NCBI GenBank assembly: GCA_021819435.1
Contig: JAKARB010000007.1
Coordinates: forward strand, 124,001 to 188,000
Length of the DNA stretch: 64,000 bases
Source of the DNA: Pseudomonadota bacterium
Lineage (GTDB): Bacteria; Pseudomonadota; Gammaproteobacteria; Burkholderiales; Burkholderiaceae_C
Direction: 5' to 3'
Shown: positions 1 through 10,124 of the stretch, piece after piece
How positions within the stretch are numbered: the stretch's first letter is position 1
How the letters are laid out: each line of letters begins with the position of its first letter
Position numbers and translations under genes: made by a program
Notes under the pieces: model-generated
The model's input: the letters and a program-made list of their open reading frames with translations, nothing else
Databases searched by the model: none
What the model was told of the DNA's origin: nothing

Positions 1-1
1 T

Positions 2-1417
2 GATGAATTCACGGCCACGCAGAACATGGCCACGCTGGCGCTGAACCTGAGCAAACTGCGCGGCCACGAGAAGGCCGCCATCATCAACACGGGCGACTCG
101 GTGACCGCCGGCAAGCACCTGGCGGCCTGGCGCGAAGCCCTGGCCGAGACGGGCAAGTCCACCGCCGGCCTGATCGCGGCCGCGCCGAACAGCGAGATCC
201 GCCAGGCCGCGACCGCGCTCAAGGACGAGCTCGAGGCCTACGGCCGGGCCCTGCTGCCCACGCTGGAGCTCATCACCAGCAATGCCCTGAGTTCATCGGC
301 CGAGGCCTACCAGTCCAGCGAAGCCGCGCGCCACGAGGCCGACCAAGCCGAGGCCATCGCAGCCCAGCTCAACACCAGCGTGACGACAATCGCCGACGCC
401 CGCCGCAACACCGTCGAGCACGAGGTGCAATCCACCATCGTTTCGCTGTGGGCGCTGCTGCTGTCGCCCGGCATCATCTTCCTGCCGCTGATGGGCGCGA
501 CCATCTTCTCGATCACCGGCCCGCTGATGCGCGCCGAGGAGATCACCCAGGCCATCGCCCACGGCGACCTGACCCACCAGATCCCGCTGACCGGCAAGGA
601 CGAGATCGCCCACCTGATGTCCTCGATGAAGACCATGCAGGACGGTCTGCGCGACATGGTCGCCTCGGTGCGCGATTCCTCGCAAAGCATGCTGACCGCC
701 TCGACCGAGATCGCGGCGGGCAACCAGGACCTGTCTTCGCGCACCGAGCAGACCGCCTCGAACCTGCAGGCCGCCGCCTCGTCGATGGACCAGCTCAGCA
801 AGACGGTGGAACACTCGGCCGATTCGGCGATCGCGGCCAACGAGCTGGCCTCCAACGCCAGCCGGCGCGCGGCCACGGGCGGCGAGGTCGTCTCCAGCGT
901 GGTGCAGCAGATGGACGACATCAGCGAGGCCTCGCGCAAGATCAACGACATCATCGGCGTGATCGACGGCATCGCCTTCCAGACCAACATCCTGGCCTTG
1001 AACGCCGCCGTGGAAGCCGCGCGGGCCGGTGAACAGGGCCGTGGCTTCGCGGTGGTGGCCGGCGAGGTGCGCTCGCTGGCGCAACGCAGCGCTGAGGCCG
1101 CGCGCGAGATCAAGTCGCTCATCAGCCAGTCGACCGAACGCGTCGAGGTCGGCTCGCAGAAGGTGCGCGAGGCCGGCTCGGTGATGAGCGAGATCGTCGA
1201 CGCCATCCAGCGCGTGTCGCAGGCCATGGGCGAGATCGCCGACGCCACCCGCCAGCAGTCCAGCGGCATCGGGCAGGTCACCCACTCCGTGACCGAGCTC
1301 GACCACATGACGCAGCAAAACGCCGCCCTGGTAGAGCAATCCGCCGCAGCGGCCGACAGCCTGCGCCAACAGGCCATCGACCTGTCGCAAACGGTGCAGC
1401 GCTTCCACCTGAGCTGA
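2..1417 (+). CDS. Methyl-accepting chemotaxis protein, 5'-truncated by the window edge
   Basis: Reading frame is open to the window edge (DEFTATQN before the first Met at 26). HAMP-like segment followed by the MCP signalling hairpin '[55 protein letters not shown]'. Confidence 0.95.
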   Translation, partial: DEFTATQNMATLALNLSKLRGHEKAAIINTGDSVTAGKHLAAWREALAETGKSTAGLIAAAPNSEIRQAATALKDELEAYGRALLPTLELITSNALSSSAEAYQSSEAARHEADQAEAIAAQLNTSVTTIADARRNTVEHEVQSTIVSLWALLLSPGIIFLPLMGATIFSITGPLMRAEEITQAIAHGDLTHQIPLTGKDEIAHLMSSMKTMQDGLRDMVASVRDSSQSMLTASTEIAAGNQDLSSRTEQTASNLQAAASSMDQLSKTVEHSADSAIAANELASNASRRAATGGEVVSSVVQQMDDISEASRKINDIIGVIDGIAFQTNILALNAAVEAARAGEQGRGFAVVAGEVRSLAQRSAEAAREIKSLISQSTERVEVGSQKVREAGSVMSEIVDAIQRVSQAMGEIADATRQQSSGIGQVTHSVTELDHMTQQNAALVEQSAAAADSLRQQAIDLSQTVQRFHLS

Positions 1418-1505
1418 GCTGGGCTGCTGTCCGGTGGCCCCGCGTGGGCCGGCCCCACGCCAAGGGTTCGCCAGGGGCTTCATGACAGGCGGATAATCGC
1501 CAGCC

Positions 1506-2369
1506 ATGAAGCTGCGTTTCACCAAGATGCACGGCGCGGGCAACGACTTCGTCGTGCTCGACGCCACCCGCAGGCCGCTGCCATTGAGCACGGCCCAGTA
1601 CCGTTTCATCGCCGACCGCCGCTTCGGCATCGGCGCTGACCAGATCCTGGTCGTCGAGCCCGGCAACCCGGCCGCTGGCACCGACTTCACCTACCGCATC
1701 TTCAACGCCGACGGCGGCGAGGTCGAGCAGTGCGGCAACGGCGCGCGCTGCTTCGCCCGCTTCGTGCACGACACCGGCCTGACCTCGAAAGAAGTCATCC
1801 GCGTGCAGACGCAAAAGGCCATCATCGAACCTCGACTGCAGGCCGATGGCCGCGTCACGGTCGACATGGGCGCGCCCTTCCTGGTGCCCGCCGAGGTGCC
1901 CTTCGACACCGCCGGCCTCACGCCGAAGCTCGTCAATGGCTGCGAGCTGTGGCCCATCCAACTGGCCAACCACCCGGTCGACGTGGCCGTGGTGTCGATG
2001 GGCAACCCGCACGCCGTCATGCGCGTGGACAGCACCGAACATGCACCGGTCGACGAAATCGGCCCGCAGGTCGAAGGCCACGTGCGCTTTCCGCGCCGGG
2101 TCAACGCCGGCTTCATGGAGGTCGTCTCGCGCAGCCACATCAAGCTGCGCGTGTACGAGCGCGGCACAGGCGAGACCCTGGCCTGCGGCTCGGGCGCCTG
2201 CGCGGCGGTCGTGGCCGGCATTCGCCTGGGCTGGCTCGATGGCACCGTCGACGTCGACATGCCGGGTGGCCGCCTCACCATCTCGTGGGCAGGCCCCGGC
2301 CAGAGCGTGCTCATGACCGGGCCCGCTGTCACCGTCTTCGAAGGCGAGATCGACCTGCCCGCCCTGTGA
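1506..2369 (+). CDS. dapF: Diaminopimelate epimerase
   Basis: [24 protein letters not shown]-terminus, '[14 protein letters not shown]' and '[14 protein letters not shown]' catalytic Cys motifs. Confidence 0.97.
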   Translation: MKLRFTKMHGAGNDFVVLDATRRPLPLSTAQYRFIADRRFGIGADQILVVEPGNPAAGTDFTYRIFNADGGEVEQCGNGARCFARFVHDTGLTSKEVIRVQTQKAIIEPRLQADGRVTVDMGAPFLVPAEVPFDTAGLTPKLVNGCELWPIQLANHPVDVAVVSMGNPHAVMRVDSTEHAPVDEIGPQVEGHVRFPRRVNAGFMEVVSRSHIKLRVYERGTGETLACGSGACAAVVAGIRLGWLDGTVDVDMPGGRLTISWAGPGQSVLMTGPAVTVFEGEIDLPAL

Positions 2370-2433
2370 ACCGGGGCTTGAACCTGGCCCCGTGACCCGC
2401 GCCCTGTCACCACCCTCACCCAACGCCCACACC

Positions 2434-3114
2434 ATGACCCTGCAAGGCATCACCGAAGAAGAGATCGCCAACTACCTGGTGCACACGCCCGGCTTCTTCG
2501 AGCGCAACGCCCAGTTGCTGGCCTCCATCCAGCTCACCAGCCCGCACGGCCAGCGCGCCGTCTCGCTGCAAGAGCGCCAGATGGAGATGCTGCGCGACAA
2601 GATCCGCGGCCTGGAAAAACGCATCATGGAGATGATCCGTCTGGGCCAGGAAAACGAAGCCATCGTCGACCGCCTGCATCGCTGGGTGCGCGCCGTGCTG
2701 CTGGCCCACGACGACCGCGCCCTGCCCGACACCCTGGTCGAGACCCTGCGCCACGAGTTCCTCATCCCGCAGGTGGCGGTGCGCGTGTGGTCCACGCCTG
2801 AGCGCGCCCTGCGACCCGAGCTGGCCGACCTGCCCCAAGCCGCCGAAGTCAGCGAAGACGCCCGCAGCTTCGCCGCCAGCCTGAACCAGCCCTACTGCGG
2901 CCTCAACGCCGGCTTCGAAGCGGGCAAGTGGCTCGAAGACAGCGCCCACATCACGTCGCTGGCCCTGATCCCGCTGCACCACGGCGGCGCCTGCTTCGGC
3001 CTGCTGGTGCTGGGCTCGCCCGACGCCACCCGCTACACCTCCGACATGGGCGTGGACTTCCTGCTGCAGGTGGGGGATGTGAGCAGCGCGGCGCTGGCGC
3101 GGCTGCTCGGCTGA
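2434..3114 (+). CDS. DUF484 family protein
   Basis: 'ITEEEIANYLVHTPGFFERNAQLLASIQLTSPHGQRAVSLQERQMEMLRDKIRGLE' is typical of DUF484; directly downstream of dapF. Start at the internal ATG 2434 preferred over ORF start 2392. Confidence 0.9.
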   Translation: MTLQGITEEEIANYLVHTPGFFERNAQLLASIQLTSPHGQRAVSLQERQMEMLRDKIRGLEKRIMEMIRLGQENEAIVDRLHRWVRAVLLAHDDRALPDTLVETLRHEFLIPQVAVRVWSTPERALRPELADLPQAAEVSEDARSFAASLNQPYCGLNAGFEAGKWLEDSAHITSLALIPLHHGGACFGLLVLGSPDATRYTSDMGVDFLLQVGDVSSAALARLLG

Positions 3115-3261
3115 GGCGACGGATCGCCGTCCTTCAGGCGGCCGCAGGGGCCAGAGTCTGCCCCTGAGCCGAACGGATGCCAGATGGCAACACAGCCGTC
3201 ACGATGGCGTCGCGACCCGTCCCGAGAATGATCGTCACAAAATCTCCAGGGACGCCCATTC

Positions 3262-3846
3262 ATGCAAGTCAGACGCCTCACGCTGGCCATGGCAGCCATG
3301 CTGTTCAACTCAGCCGCCATGGCCCACGCCTCGGTGAGCGCGACGGACGTCGGCTTCAGCTGTTCGCAAACCCTTTCGATCGACGACACGGACGGTTTGC
3401 TGGTCGGCTGCACGGGAGACATGCGGGTGTTCGGCGGCGATGAGCGGCTCGGCGGAAGGCTGGATCCGAATCGGCTGCAAGTGTTGAACGTTGGGCAAGA
3501 GGGGCGCGCTGGTGACGTGTCCCTCAGGGTGGCTTTCCAAGCGACGGGCCACATTTCCGGCGCGAACTTCGCGTCCGGCTCTTTGCTGTCAGCATCATCC
3601 GGCCAAATTTCGCCGGGCCACGTCGCCGACATCACGGGCCGCGTTGCCGGGGCGTTCTTCGGCCCAGGCCGCGATGGCGGCACGGTTCTCATCACTGCGC
3701 CTTCGGTCAGCCCGTTGCGATACGCCCAGCCCTTCGTCCTGTCGGCCCCCCGAGTCACGAGCCTCGTGCCCGAACCCGGCAGTTCGGCCCTGGCCGGCTG
3801 CGCGGGGTTGGTGCTGATGGCCGTCAGGCGCCGCCAAAGCACCTGA
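3262..3846 (+). CDS. PEP-CTERM sorting domain protein (secreted)
   Basis: N-terminal signal-like segment and C-terminal 'VPEPGSSALAGCAGLVLMAVRRRQST' (PEP motif, hydrophobic helix, Arg cluster). Confidence 0.82.
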   Translation: MQVRRLTLAMAAMLFNSAAMAHASVSATDVGFSCSQTLSIDDTDGLLVGCTGDMRVFGGDERLGGRLDPNRLQVLNVGQEGRAGDVSLRVAFQATGHISGANFASGSLLSASSGQISPGHVADITGRVAGAFFGPGRDGGTVLITAPSVSPLRYAQPFVLSAPRVTSLVPEPGSSALAGCAGLVLMAVRRRQST

Positions 3847-3951
3847 CGCAGCCCGACCAAGCCCAGGCGAGCGACCACGCGCGCGCAACGCAGGCAGGCG
3901 CTTGAACCGATCATCGCTGCGCAACCACTTCAGGCGATAGGATGCAAGGCC

Positions 3952-3976
3952 GGGCAGCACCGAGCATGTGCTGCCC
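3952..3976. terminator. Perfect 9-bp hairpin GGGCAGCAC-CGAGCAT-GTGCTGCCC before the glycosyltransferase gene
   Basis: Exact inverted repeat seen in sequence; no T-tract, so it may be a structured 5' UTR rather than an intrinsic terminator. Confidence 0.4.
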
Positions 3977-4005
3977 AAGACCCTGCAACCGCTGGAAGTG
4001 ATGAA

Positions 4006-5145
4006 ATGAAGAAGCCGCCCGCCTGGCTGTTTGTGAACCTCGCCGACGCATTTGGTGGGCACGAGGTGATGATGCTGCGCTGGATGCAGGAGCTGGAGAA
4101 GCAAAAACTGGCTCGCGTGGTGCTGCTGTGCATCAAGGGCACGCGGCTGGCATCGCTGGCGCGCGAGTTCTGTGTGGTGAAAGAGGTGGAGCTCCCGCCC
4201 ATCCAGAAATCCCGCCCGCAAAGAGCGCGTGCCCTCGCCACGGTCGTCTTCGCCTTGGCCACCTTGCGCCTGCGATACCGGCCGGCTCTCGCGGTGATCG
4301 CGGAAGGTTGCCTGATGGCCCAGGAGCACAGTTTGAATGGGGCTCGCAAGGTCGGCCTGAAAACGCTGCTGTACGTGCCACTGACCGCCAGCTTCGCGGA
4401 GATGGGTTTCTCAGACGCGGTTGAGATGGACCAGGAAACCCGCCAGCGCTATGCCAAGTGGCCCGACAAGTGGGTCGTCCTCACCGAAGGCCAGGCGAAA
4501 GAACTGCGTGAGTGGACGCATTGCCAACAGCCCATCCTCGTCTTGCCCAACACGGTCGCGCAGCGAATCGCCGATCGCCCGCTGCGCGACCAGGCGGCCC
4601 CGCATGCCCCGGCCCAGCCCTGCAAGGTCTTGATCCTGGGGCGCATCGACTTCTTCCAAAAAGGCATCGACCAGGTGCTGCAGCACCTGAGCCAACACCC
4701 GGAAGATGCCGGTGGATGCCGCATCTCGATCATCGGCGAAGGCCGTGACACGCCCAAGGTCAACGAGGCCCTGGCCAAGCATCCCCACTTGAAAGACATC
4801 ATCACCGTGCGGCCATGGGCCGACAGCGAAGAGGCCATCGCAGAGCATGACGTGTTGCTCTTGCCATCGCGGTTCGAGGGCGTGCCGCTGGTCATGCTGG
4901 AAGCCATGGCGATGCAGCGGCCGGTCATCGCCACCCGCCTGCCTGGCACGCAGCCTTACCTGATGGACGAAGCCCTCAGCGAGGTGGGAGACATGTCGGC
5001 GCTGTTTGCCAACCTGCGCGCCGTGGCAAGCAACCCAGAACGCTACCAGGCGCAGGCGCAAGCCAACCGGCGGATGTTCGAACAACACGCGTCCCCCGCT
5101 GCGTTCGCGCAGGCGGTCTTGAAGATCTCCAAACAGCTCGCATGA
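4006..5145 (+). CDS. Glycosyltransferase (GT4-like)
   Basis: 'KVLILGRIDFFQKGIDQVLQHL' and 'EHDVLLLPSRFEGVPLVMLEAMAMQRPVIATRLPG' C-terminal GT4 motifs. Confidence 0.88.
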   Translation: MKKPPAWLFVNLADAFGGHEVMMLRWMQELEKQKLARVVLLCIKGTRLASLAREFCVVKEVELPPIQKSRPQRARALATVVFALATLRLRYRPALAVIAEGCLMAQEHSLNGARKVGLKTLLYVPLTASFAEMGFSDAVEMDQETRQRYAKWPDKWVVLTEGQAKELREWTHCQQPILVLPNTVAQRIADRPLRDQAAPHAPAQPCKVLILGRIDFFQKGIDQVLQHLSQHPEDAGGCRISIIGEGRDTPKVNEALAKHPHLKDIITVRPWADSEEAIAEHDVLLLPSRFEGVPLVMLEAMAMQRPVIATRLPGTQPYLMDEALSEVGDMSALFANLRAVASNPERYQAQAQANRRMFEQHASPAAFAQAVLKISKQLA

Positions 5146-5149
5146 AGCC

Positions 5150-6130
5150 GTGCAGGTGCCTTCTTCGCCCGATCTGATCACCCGCCACCTCGACCACCTG
5201 CGCGTGCAGCGCCGGCTGGCCGAGCGCACGCTGGCCATGTACGGCGACGCCTTCGCGCGCCTGCAAGCTTTCTGCGAGAAGGAGCGGCTCGACCTGCCGC
5301 AGGTGCGCGCCCATCACACGCGCGGCTGGATGGCCCGCCTGCACAGCCAGGGCCTGGGCCCGCGCAGCCTGGCCATCACCCTCTCGGCCTGGCGGGGCCT
5401 GTTCAAGTGGATGGGCGTGGAAGGCCTGATCCCGCTGAACCCCTGCGATGGCGTGCGCCCGCCCAAGGCGCCCCGCCCGCTGCCCAAGGCCTTGTCGGTG
5501 GACCAGGCCGTGGCGCTGGCAGAGCACATCGACACCGACGCGGCGGCGCGGGCCGCTTCGCCAGCGGCGGCCACGCGCGCCGAGCGCGAAGGCCCGTGGT
5601 TGGCGGCGCGCGACCACGCCATCGTCGAGCTGCTCTACAGCAGCGGCCTGCGCAGCGCCGAGCTGCTGAGCCTCGACGTGAACGCGCACGCCGATGCGCT
5701 GGGCTGGGTCGACCTGCGAGCCGGCGAGGCGCACGTGACGGGCAAGGGCAGCAAGCGGCGCATCGTGCCGGTGGGCGAGGCCGCGCGGCGGGCGCTGGAC
5801 GCCTGGCTGCAGGTGCGCGCCGAACTGGGCCTGCCCGCCGACGAAGCCGCCCTGTTCATCAGCCGCCTGGGCCGCCGGCTCACGCCCATGCAATTGCGCA
5901 ACCGGCTCAAGCAACTGGCTCAGGATGCCGGCCTGCCCACGCACGTGCACCCGCACATGCTGCGCCACAGCTTCGCCAGCCACGTGCTGCAATCCAGTGG
6001 CGACCTGCGCGCCGTGCAAGAGCTGCTCGGCCACGCCCAGATCAGCACCACCCAGGTCTACACGCGGCTGGACTTCCAGCACCTGGCCAAGGTGTACGAC
6101 GCGGCACACCCACGGGCCAAGCGCAAGTAA
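5150..6130 (+). CDS. xerC: Tyrosine recombinase XerC
   Basis: Tyrosine recombinase motifs 'LLYSSGLRSAELLSL', 'HPHMLRHSFASHVLQSSGDLRAVQELLGHAQISTTQVYTRLDFQHL'. GTG start 4 nt after the preceding stop codon. Confidence 0.93.
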   Translation: MQVPSSPDLITRHLDHLRVQRRLAERTLAMYGDAFARLQAFCEKERLDLPQVRAHHTRGWMARLHSQGLGPRSLAITLSAWRGLFKWMGVEGLIPLNPCDGVRPPKAPRPLPKALSVDQAVALAEHIDTDAAARAASPAAATRAEREGPWLAARDHAIVELLYSSGLRSAELLSLDVNAHADALGWVDLRAGEAHVTGKGSKRRIVPVGEAARRALDAWLQVRAELGLPADEAALFISRLGRRLTPMQLRNRLKQLAQDAGLPTHVHPHMLRHSFASHVLQSSGDLRAVQELLGHAQISTTQVYTRLDFQHLAKVYDAAHPRAKRK

Positions 6131-6136
6131 GCCCAG

Positions 6137-7342
6137 TCAGTCCTGGCCGAACAGGTCGCGGCTGTAGACCTTGTCGAGCACGTCCTGCAAATCGGCGCCG
6201 ATGCGGTTGGCGACGATGACATCCGACTTGGCCTTGAACTCGGCCAGGTCCTTGATGACCTTGGAGTTGAAGAACTCGTCTTCCTGCAGCACCGGTTCGT
6301 ACAGCACCACCTCCACACCCTTGGCCTTGATGCGCTTCATCACGCCCTGGATGGAGCTGGCGCGGAAGTTGTCGCTGCCGGCCTTCATGATGAGGCGGTA
6401 GATGCCCACCACCTTCGGCTTGCGCATCAGGATGCTGTCGGCGACGAAATCCTTGCGCGTGGTGTTGGAGGTGACGATGGCGCCGATCAGGTTCTGCGGC
6501 ACCTGCGAGTAGTTGGCCAGCAGCTGCTTGGTGTCCTTGGGCAGGCAGTAGCCGCCGTAGCCGAAGCTGGGGTTGTTGTAGTGCGTGCCCACGCGCGGGT
6601 CCAGGCACACGCCGTCGATGATCTCGCGGGTGTTGAGGCCGTGGGTCTGGGCGTAGGTGTCGAGCTCGTTGAAGTAGGCCACGCGCATCGCGAGGTACGT
6701 GTTGGCGAACAGCTTGATGGCCTCGGCCTCGGACGAGCCGGTCAGCAGCACGGGCACGTCGGTTTTCAGCGCGGCCTGGCTCAGCAGGCCCGCGAAGCGC
6801 TCAGCGCGGGCCGAACGCTCACCCACCACGATGCGGCTGGGGTGCAGGTTGTCATGCAGGGCGCGGCCCTCGCGCAGGAACTCGGGCGAGAAGATCACCT
6901 GCTGGGTGTTGAACTTGCGGTTGACCTCTTCGGTGTAGCCCACGGGGATGGTCGACTTGATCACCATCACGGCCTTCGGGTTGGCCGCCAGCACGGCCTG
7001 GATGACGGACTCCACGCTCTTCGTGTTGAAGCGGTTGGTGTCGGCGTCGTAATCGGTCGGGGTGGCGATGACCACGTACTCGGCTTCGGCGCAGGCTTCG
7101 GCGAGGTTGGTGGAGGCGCGCAGGTCGAGCTTCTCGGTCTGCAGGTACTGGGTGATGTCGGCGTCTTCGATGGGCGAGACGCGGTTGTTCACCTGGTCGA
7201 CGCGGCTTTGCATCACGTCCACGGCCACCACCTGGTTCTGGCGCGCCAGCAGCACGGCGATGGACATGCCGACGTAGCCGAGGCCCACGACGGCGATCTT
7301 CGACGGGGCTTGAGGGGACGGGGTGGACGAGGCGGTGGTCAT
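6137..7342 (-). CDS. ugd: UDP-glucose/GDP-mannose dehydrogenase family (probable UDP-glucose 6-dehydrogenase)
   Basis: '[19 protein letters not shown]' Rossmann start, '[12 protein letters not shown]', '[15 protein letters not shown]' catalytic Cys motif. Confidence 0.93.
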   Translation of the reverse strand: MTTASSTPSPQAPSKIAVVGLGYVGMSIAVLLARQNQVVAVDVMQSRVDQVNNRVSPIEDADITQYLQTEKLDLRASTNLAEACAEAEYVVIATPTDYDADTNRFNTKSVESVIQAVLAANPKAVMVIKSTIPVGYTEEVNRKFNTQQVIFSPEFLREGRALHDNLHPSRIVVGERSARAERFAGLLSQAALKTDVPVLLTGSSEAEAIKLFANTYLAMRVAYFNELDTYAQTHGLNTREIIDGVCLDPRVGTHYNNPSFGYGGYCLPKDTKQLLANYSQVPQNLIGAIVTSNTTRKDFVADSILMRKPKVVGIYRLIMKAGSDNFRASSIQGVMKRIKAKGVEVVLYEPVLQEDEFFNSKVIKDLAEFKAKSDVIVANRIGADLQDVLDKVYSRDLFGQD

Positions 7343-7644
7343 GTCGCGCTGGATTCGGGGTGGAGGATCAGAAGGGCCTGGGGGATCAAGGGGTGATGCT
7401 AACCGCGTTCGCCTGCCGCGTCGGATTCATGCGGCGCGGCGAACCGTTGGCAGCGTTGCAAGTTCGGGGCCGCGCTGGTCGCCCTTCGCCGCCTGACTTG
7501 CCGCCAGACCCGCCGGGTGCCAAGGCGAACCGAACGCACCAACATGGTGCCACCACATTCGCGGGGGTCGCCCGAGGCGGGTCGCGCGTCGAGGCCTGCA
7601 ATTTGCATGGCATGCGCTGTTGCAGACGAGAACCCCTTGCCGCG

Positions 7645-8484
7645 ATGACCCCTGACCGCTCTCCCCCCTCTCTCGCGTTGGGCTGCGCCAAGATCGGCTC
7701 GGCGCTGACTCCCTTGAGCGCGCGCGAAACCATCGCCCTGCTGCGGCGTGCCCACGAACTCGGCATCCGGGACTTCGACACCGCGAGCATCTACGGCCAG
7801 GGCGACAGCGAACGCTTCATCGGCCTCGCGCTGGGCGCCCAACGCCACACCCTGCGCATCGCCACCAAAGGCGGGCAAGTGCTTTCGGCCAAGCAGGCCG
7901 TGCTGGCACGCTTCAAGGGGCCGATCCGCTTCCTGGCTGCGCGCACCGGTCGCCTGCGCCAACGCGTGGCCGACGCGCGTGACCAGGGGGTGCCCAAGTG
8001 TTTCGAGGCCGACCACATCGCCCGCTCGCTCGATGCCAGCCTGCGGCGCCTGAGCACCGACCACGTCGACATCTACTACCTGCACAGCCCGCCCATCGGT
8101 GCGCTGGGCGACCAGGCGCTCAAGGGCGTGTTGCGGCGGGCTCGCGCAGCCGGCCAGGCCAAACGGATCGGCGTGTCGTGCGACGACCTCGACCTGGCCT
8201 TGGCCGCCGCCATCGATGCGGACATCGACGTGGTGCAGTTCGCGCTGTCGGACGACCCGCGCTGCCTGCGCGTGCTCGACACCCTCGCGGCACACGGCAA
8301 GCAAGCGGTCGTGCGCGGCCTGCTGGGCGGCGGCTCGCAGGGCCTCGCCGGGCGCATCGCCGCTTCGGTGGCGCACCCCGCGGTGAGCGTCGTCATCCTG
8401 GGCACGACCCACGCCGGCCACCTCGCCGAGAACGTCCGCGCTTTCGAGGAAGCCACGAGCACCCGACTGAAGGACGCCGCATGA
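7645..8484 (+). CDS. Aldo/keto reductase
   Basis: 'LALGCAKIGSAL...GIRDFDTASIYGQGDSERFIGLAL', 'DHVDIYYLHSP'. Internal ATG 7645 preferred over ORF start 7360. Confidence 0.85.
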   Translation: MTPDRSPPSLALGCAKIGSALTPLSARETIALLRRAHELGIRDFDTASIYGQGDSERFIGLALGAQRHTLRIATKGGQVLSAKQAVLARFKGPIRFLAARTGRLRQRVADARDQGVPKCFEADHIARSLDASLRRLSTDHVDIYYLHSPPIGALGDQALKGVLRRARAAGQAKRIGVSCDDLDLALAAAIDADIDVVQFALSDDPRCLRVLDTLAAHGKQAVVRGLLGGGSQGLAGRIAASVAHPAVSVVILGTTHAGHLAENVRAFEEATSTRLKDAA

Positions 8485-10124
8485 TCTTGTCCACCACCCT
8501 CGACACCTTGCAATCGGCAGGCGTCTTCGATGTGTGCATCGTCGGCACGGGCGCCGCCGGCATGACCCTGGCCATGGAGATGGATGGCGGGCCGCTGCGG
8601 GTGCTGCTGATCGACCCCGGCCAGATCCGGCCAGGCGCGGCCACCCCGCAAGACCTGTACGAAGGCAGCACCGACGGCGTCCACCCCGACCCGAGCTATT
8701 TCAGGCGCGTGGGCTATGGCGGCAGCACCCGCATCTGGGGCGGTCGCTGCGTTCCCTACGACGCGGTCGATTTCATGGCCCGCGAGCACGTGCCCAACAG
8801 CGGTTGGCCCATCGCACACGACGAGATCGCACGACACCACGCTGCCGCGATGCGCTACCTCGATGCCGGGGAGGCAGAGTTCCAGGCCTCGGCGGCCATC
8901 GGGGGCGGGAAGTCGATGTTCCCTTTCAGCCTGCGCGGCGGCGACATCAACGTGGACGTGATCGAGCGCTACAGCCTGCCCACGGACTTCGGCAAGCGCT
9001 ACCACGACCGGCTCAAATCCTCGAAGAACGTTTTCGCAGCCGGAGAGGTCCGTGCGCTGCGCATCCTGCCTCGCGGCGGGCATGGCCTGAACCGGCTGGC
9101 CTGCGTGCTGACCCGGCAGGGCCAGCCGCTTGAAATCCAGGCGCGCCACATCGTGCTGGCCACCGGCGGCATCGAGACACCGCGCATCTTGCTGAACTCC
9201 AACGTCGGCAATCAGCATGACCTGGTCGGGCGTTACTACACCTGCCACGTCGAGAAGATCCATGGCGTGGTGCGCTGCCAGACGCCAGGCACGATCTTCG
9301 ACTTCGAACACACCCGCGATGGCGTCTACGCGCGCCGCAAGATCCTGTTCAGCCCCGCCGCCCAGGCGCGCGAGAAGCTCACCAACATCGCCTTCCGGCT
9401 GCATTACCCGGATGTGTCGCTGGCCAGCCACCGCAGCGCCGTGCTCTCGGCGGTCTACCTGGCCAAGCGCACCCTCATCCCCGAGTACCGGCGCATCCTC
9501 CAGCACAGCTCTGACGAGGTGGCCCAGGTGCAGGCGCTGCCGCACGTGATGAACGTGGTCAAAGGCACGCCCGAGCTGATGGGCTTCGCCTACAAGTGGC
9601 TGACGCAGCGCGTGCTGGCGGAGCGCAAGCTGCCCTACGTGCTGGTGCCCAACCCGGACAACAGCTTTCCGCTGGAGTTCAACGCCGAGCAGATCCCGCT
9701 GCGCGACAGCCGCATCACCTTGTCCGACGAGGTCGACGCGCACGGCGTGCGCAAGGTGCATGTGCAATGGCGCAAGTGCGACGAGGATGTGTCGGCCATC
9801 GCCCGCGCCTATCGCCTGCTCAAGCGCGAGCTCGAGGCCACGGGGCGTTGCCAGGTCGATTTCAACGACGCCACGCTGGAGCATGACCTCGAAGGGGCCT
9901 TCGCGGTGGGCGGACACCACATCGGCACAGCCCGCATGGGCGCCACGCCGGAGGAAGGCGTGGTGGATCCGCACGGCGAGGTCTTCGGCCACCCGGGCAT
10001 CCACGTTGCGGGCTCGGCGGCCTTCCCCACGTCGAGCCACGCCAACCCCACGCTCACCATCGTCGCCCAGTCGATCCGGCTGGCGCAACGCCTGCAATCC
10101 CAAGCGCTGCAACACGCCGCATGA
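8481..10124 (+). CDS. FAD-dependent GMC-family oxidoreductase
   Basis: 'DVCIVGTGAAGMTLAMEM' FAD-binding motif; C-terminal 'GGHHIGTARMGATPEEGVVDPHGEVFGHPGIHVAGSAAFPTSSHANPTLTIVAQSIRLA' typical of GMC_oxred_C. ATGA overlap with the preceding gene. Confidence 0.88.
   Translation: MILSTTLDTLQSAGVFDVCIVGTGAAGMTLAMEMDGGPLRVLLIDPGQIRPGAATPQDLYEGSTDGVHPDPSYFRRVGYGGSTRIWGGRCVPYDAVDFMAREHVPNSGWPIAHDEIARHHAAAMRYLDAGEAEFQASAAIGGGKSMFPFSLRGGDINVDVIERYSLPTDFGKRYHDRLKSSKNVFAAGEVRALRILPRGGHGLNRLACVLTRQGQPLEIQARHIVLATGGIETPRILLNSNVGNQHDLVGRYYTCHVEKIHGVVRCQTPGTIFDFEHTRDGVYARRKILFSPAAQAREKLTNIAFRLHYPDVSLASHRSAVLSAVYLAKRTLIPEYRRILQHSSDEVAQVQALPHVMNVVKGTPELMGFAYKWLTQRVLAERKLPYVLVPNPDNSFPLEFNAEQIPLRDSRITLSDEVDAHGVRKVHVQWRKCDEDVSAIARAYRLLKRELEATGRCQVDFNDATLEHDLEGAFAVGGHHIGTARMGATPEEGVVDPHGEVFGHPGIHVAGSAAFPTSSHANPTLTIVAQSIRLAQRLQSQALQHAA

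Noticed and set aside
7607-7623. TGGCATGCGCTGTTGCA as a second sigma-54 promoter upstream of the aldo/keto reductase
   Set aside because: Spacing between GG and GC is one base too long for sigma-54, and it lies very close to the start codon.
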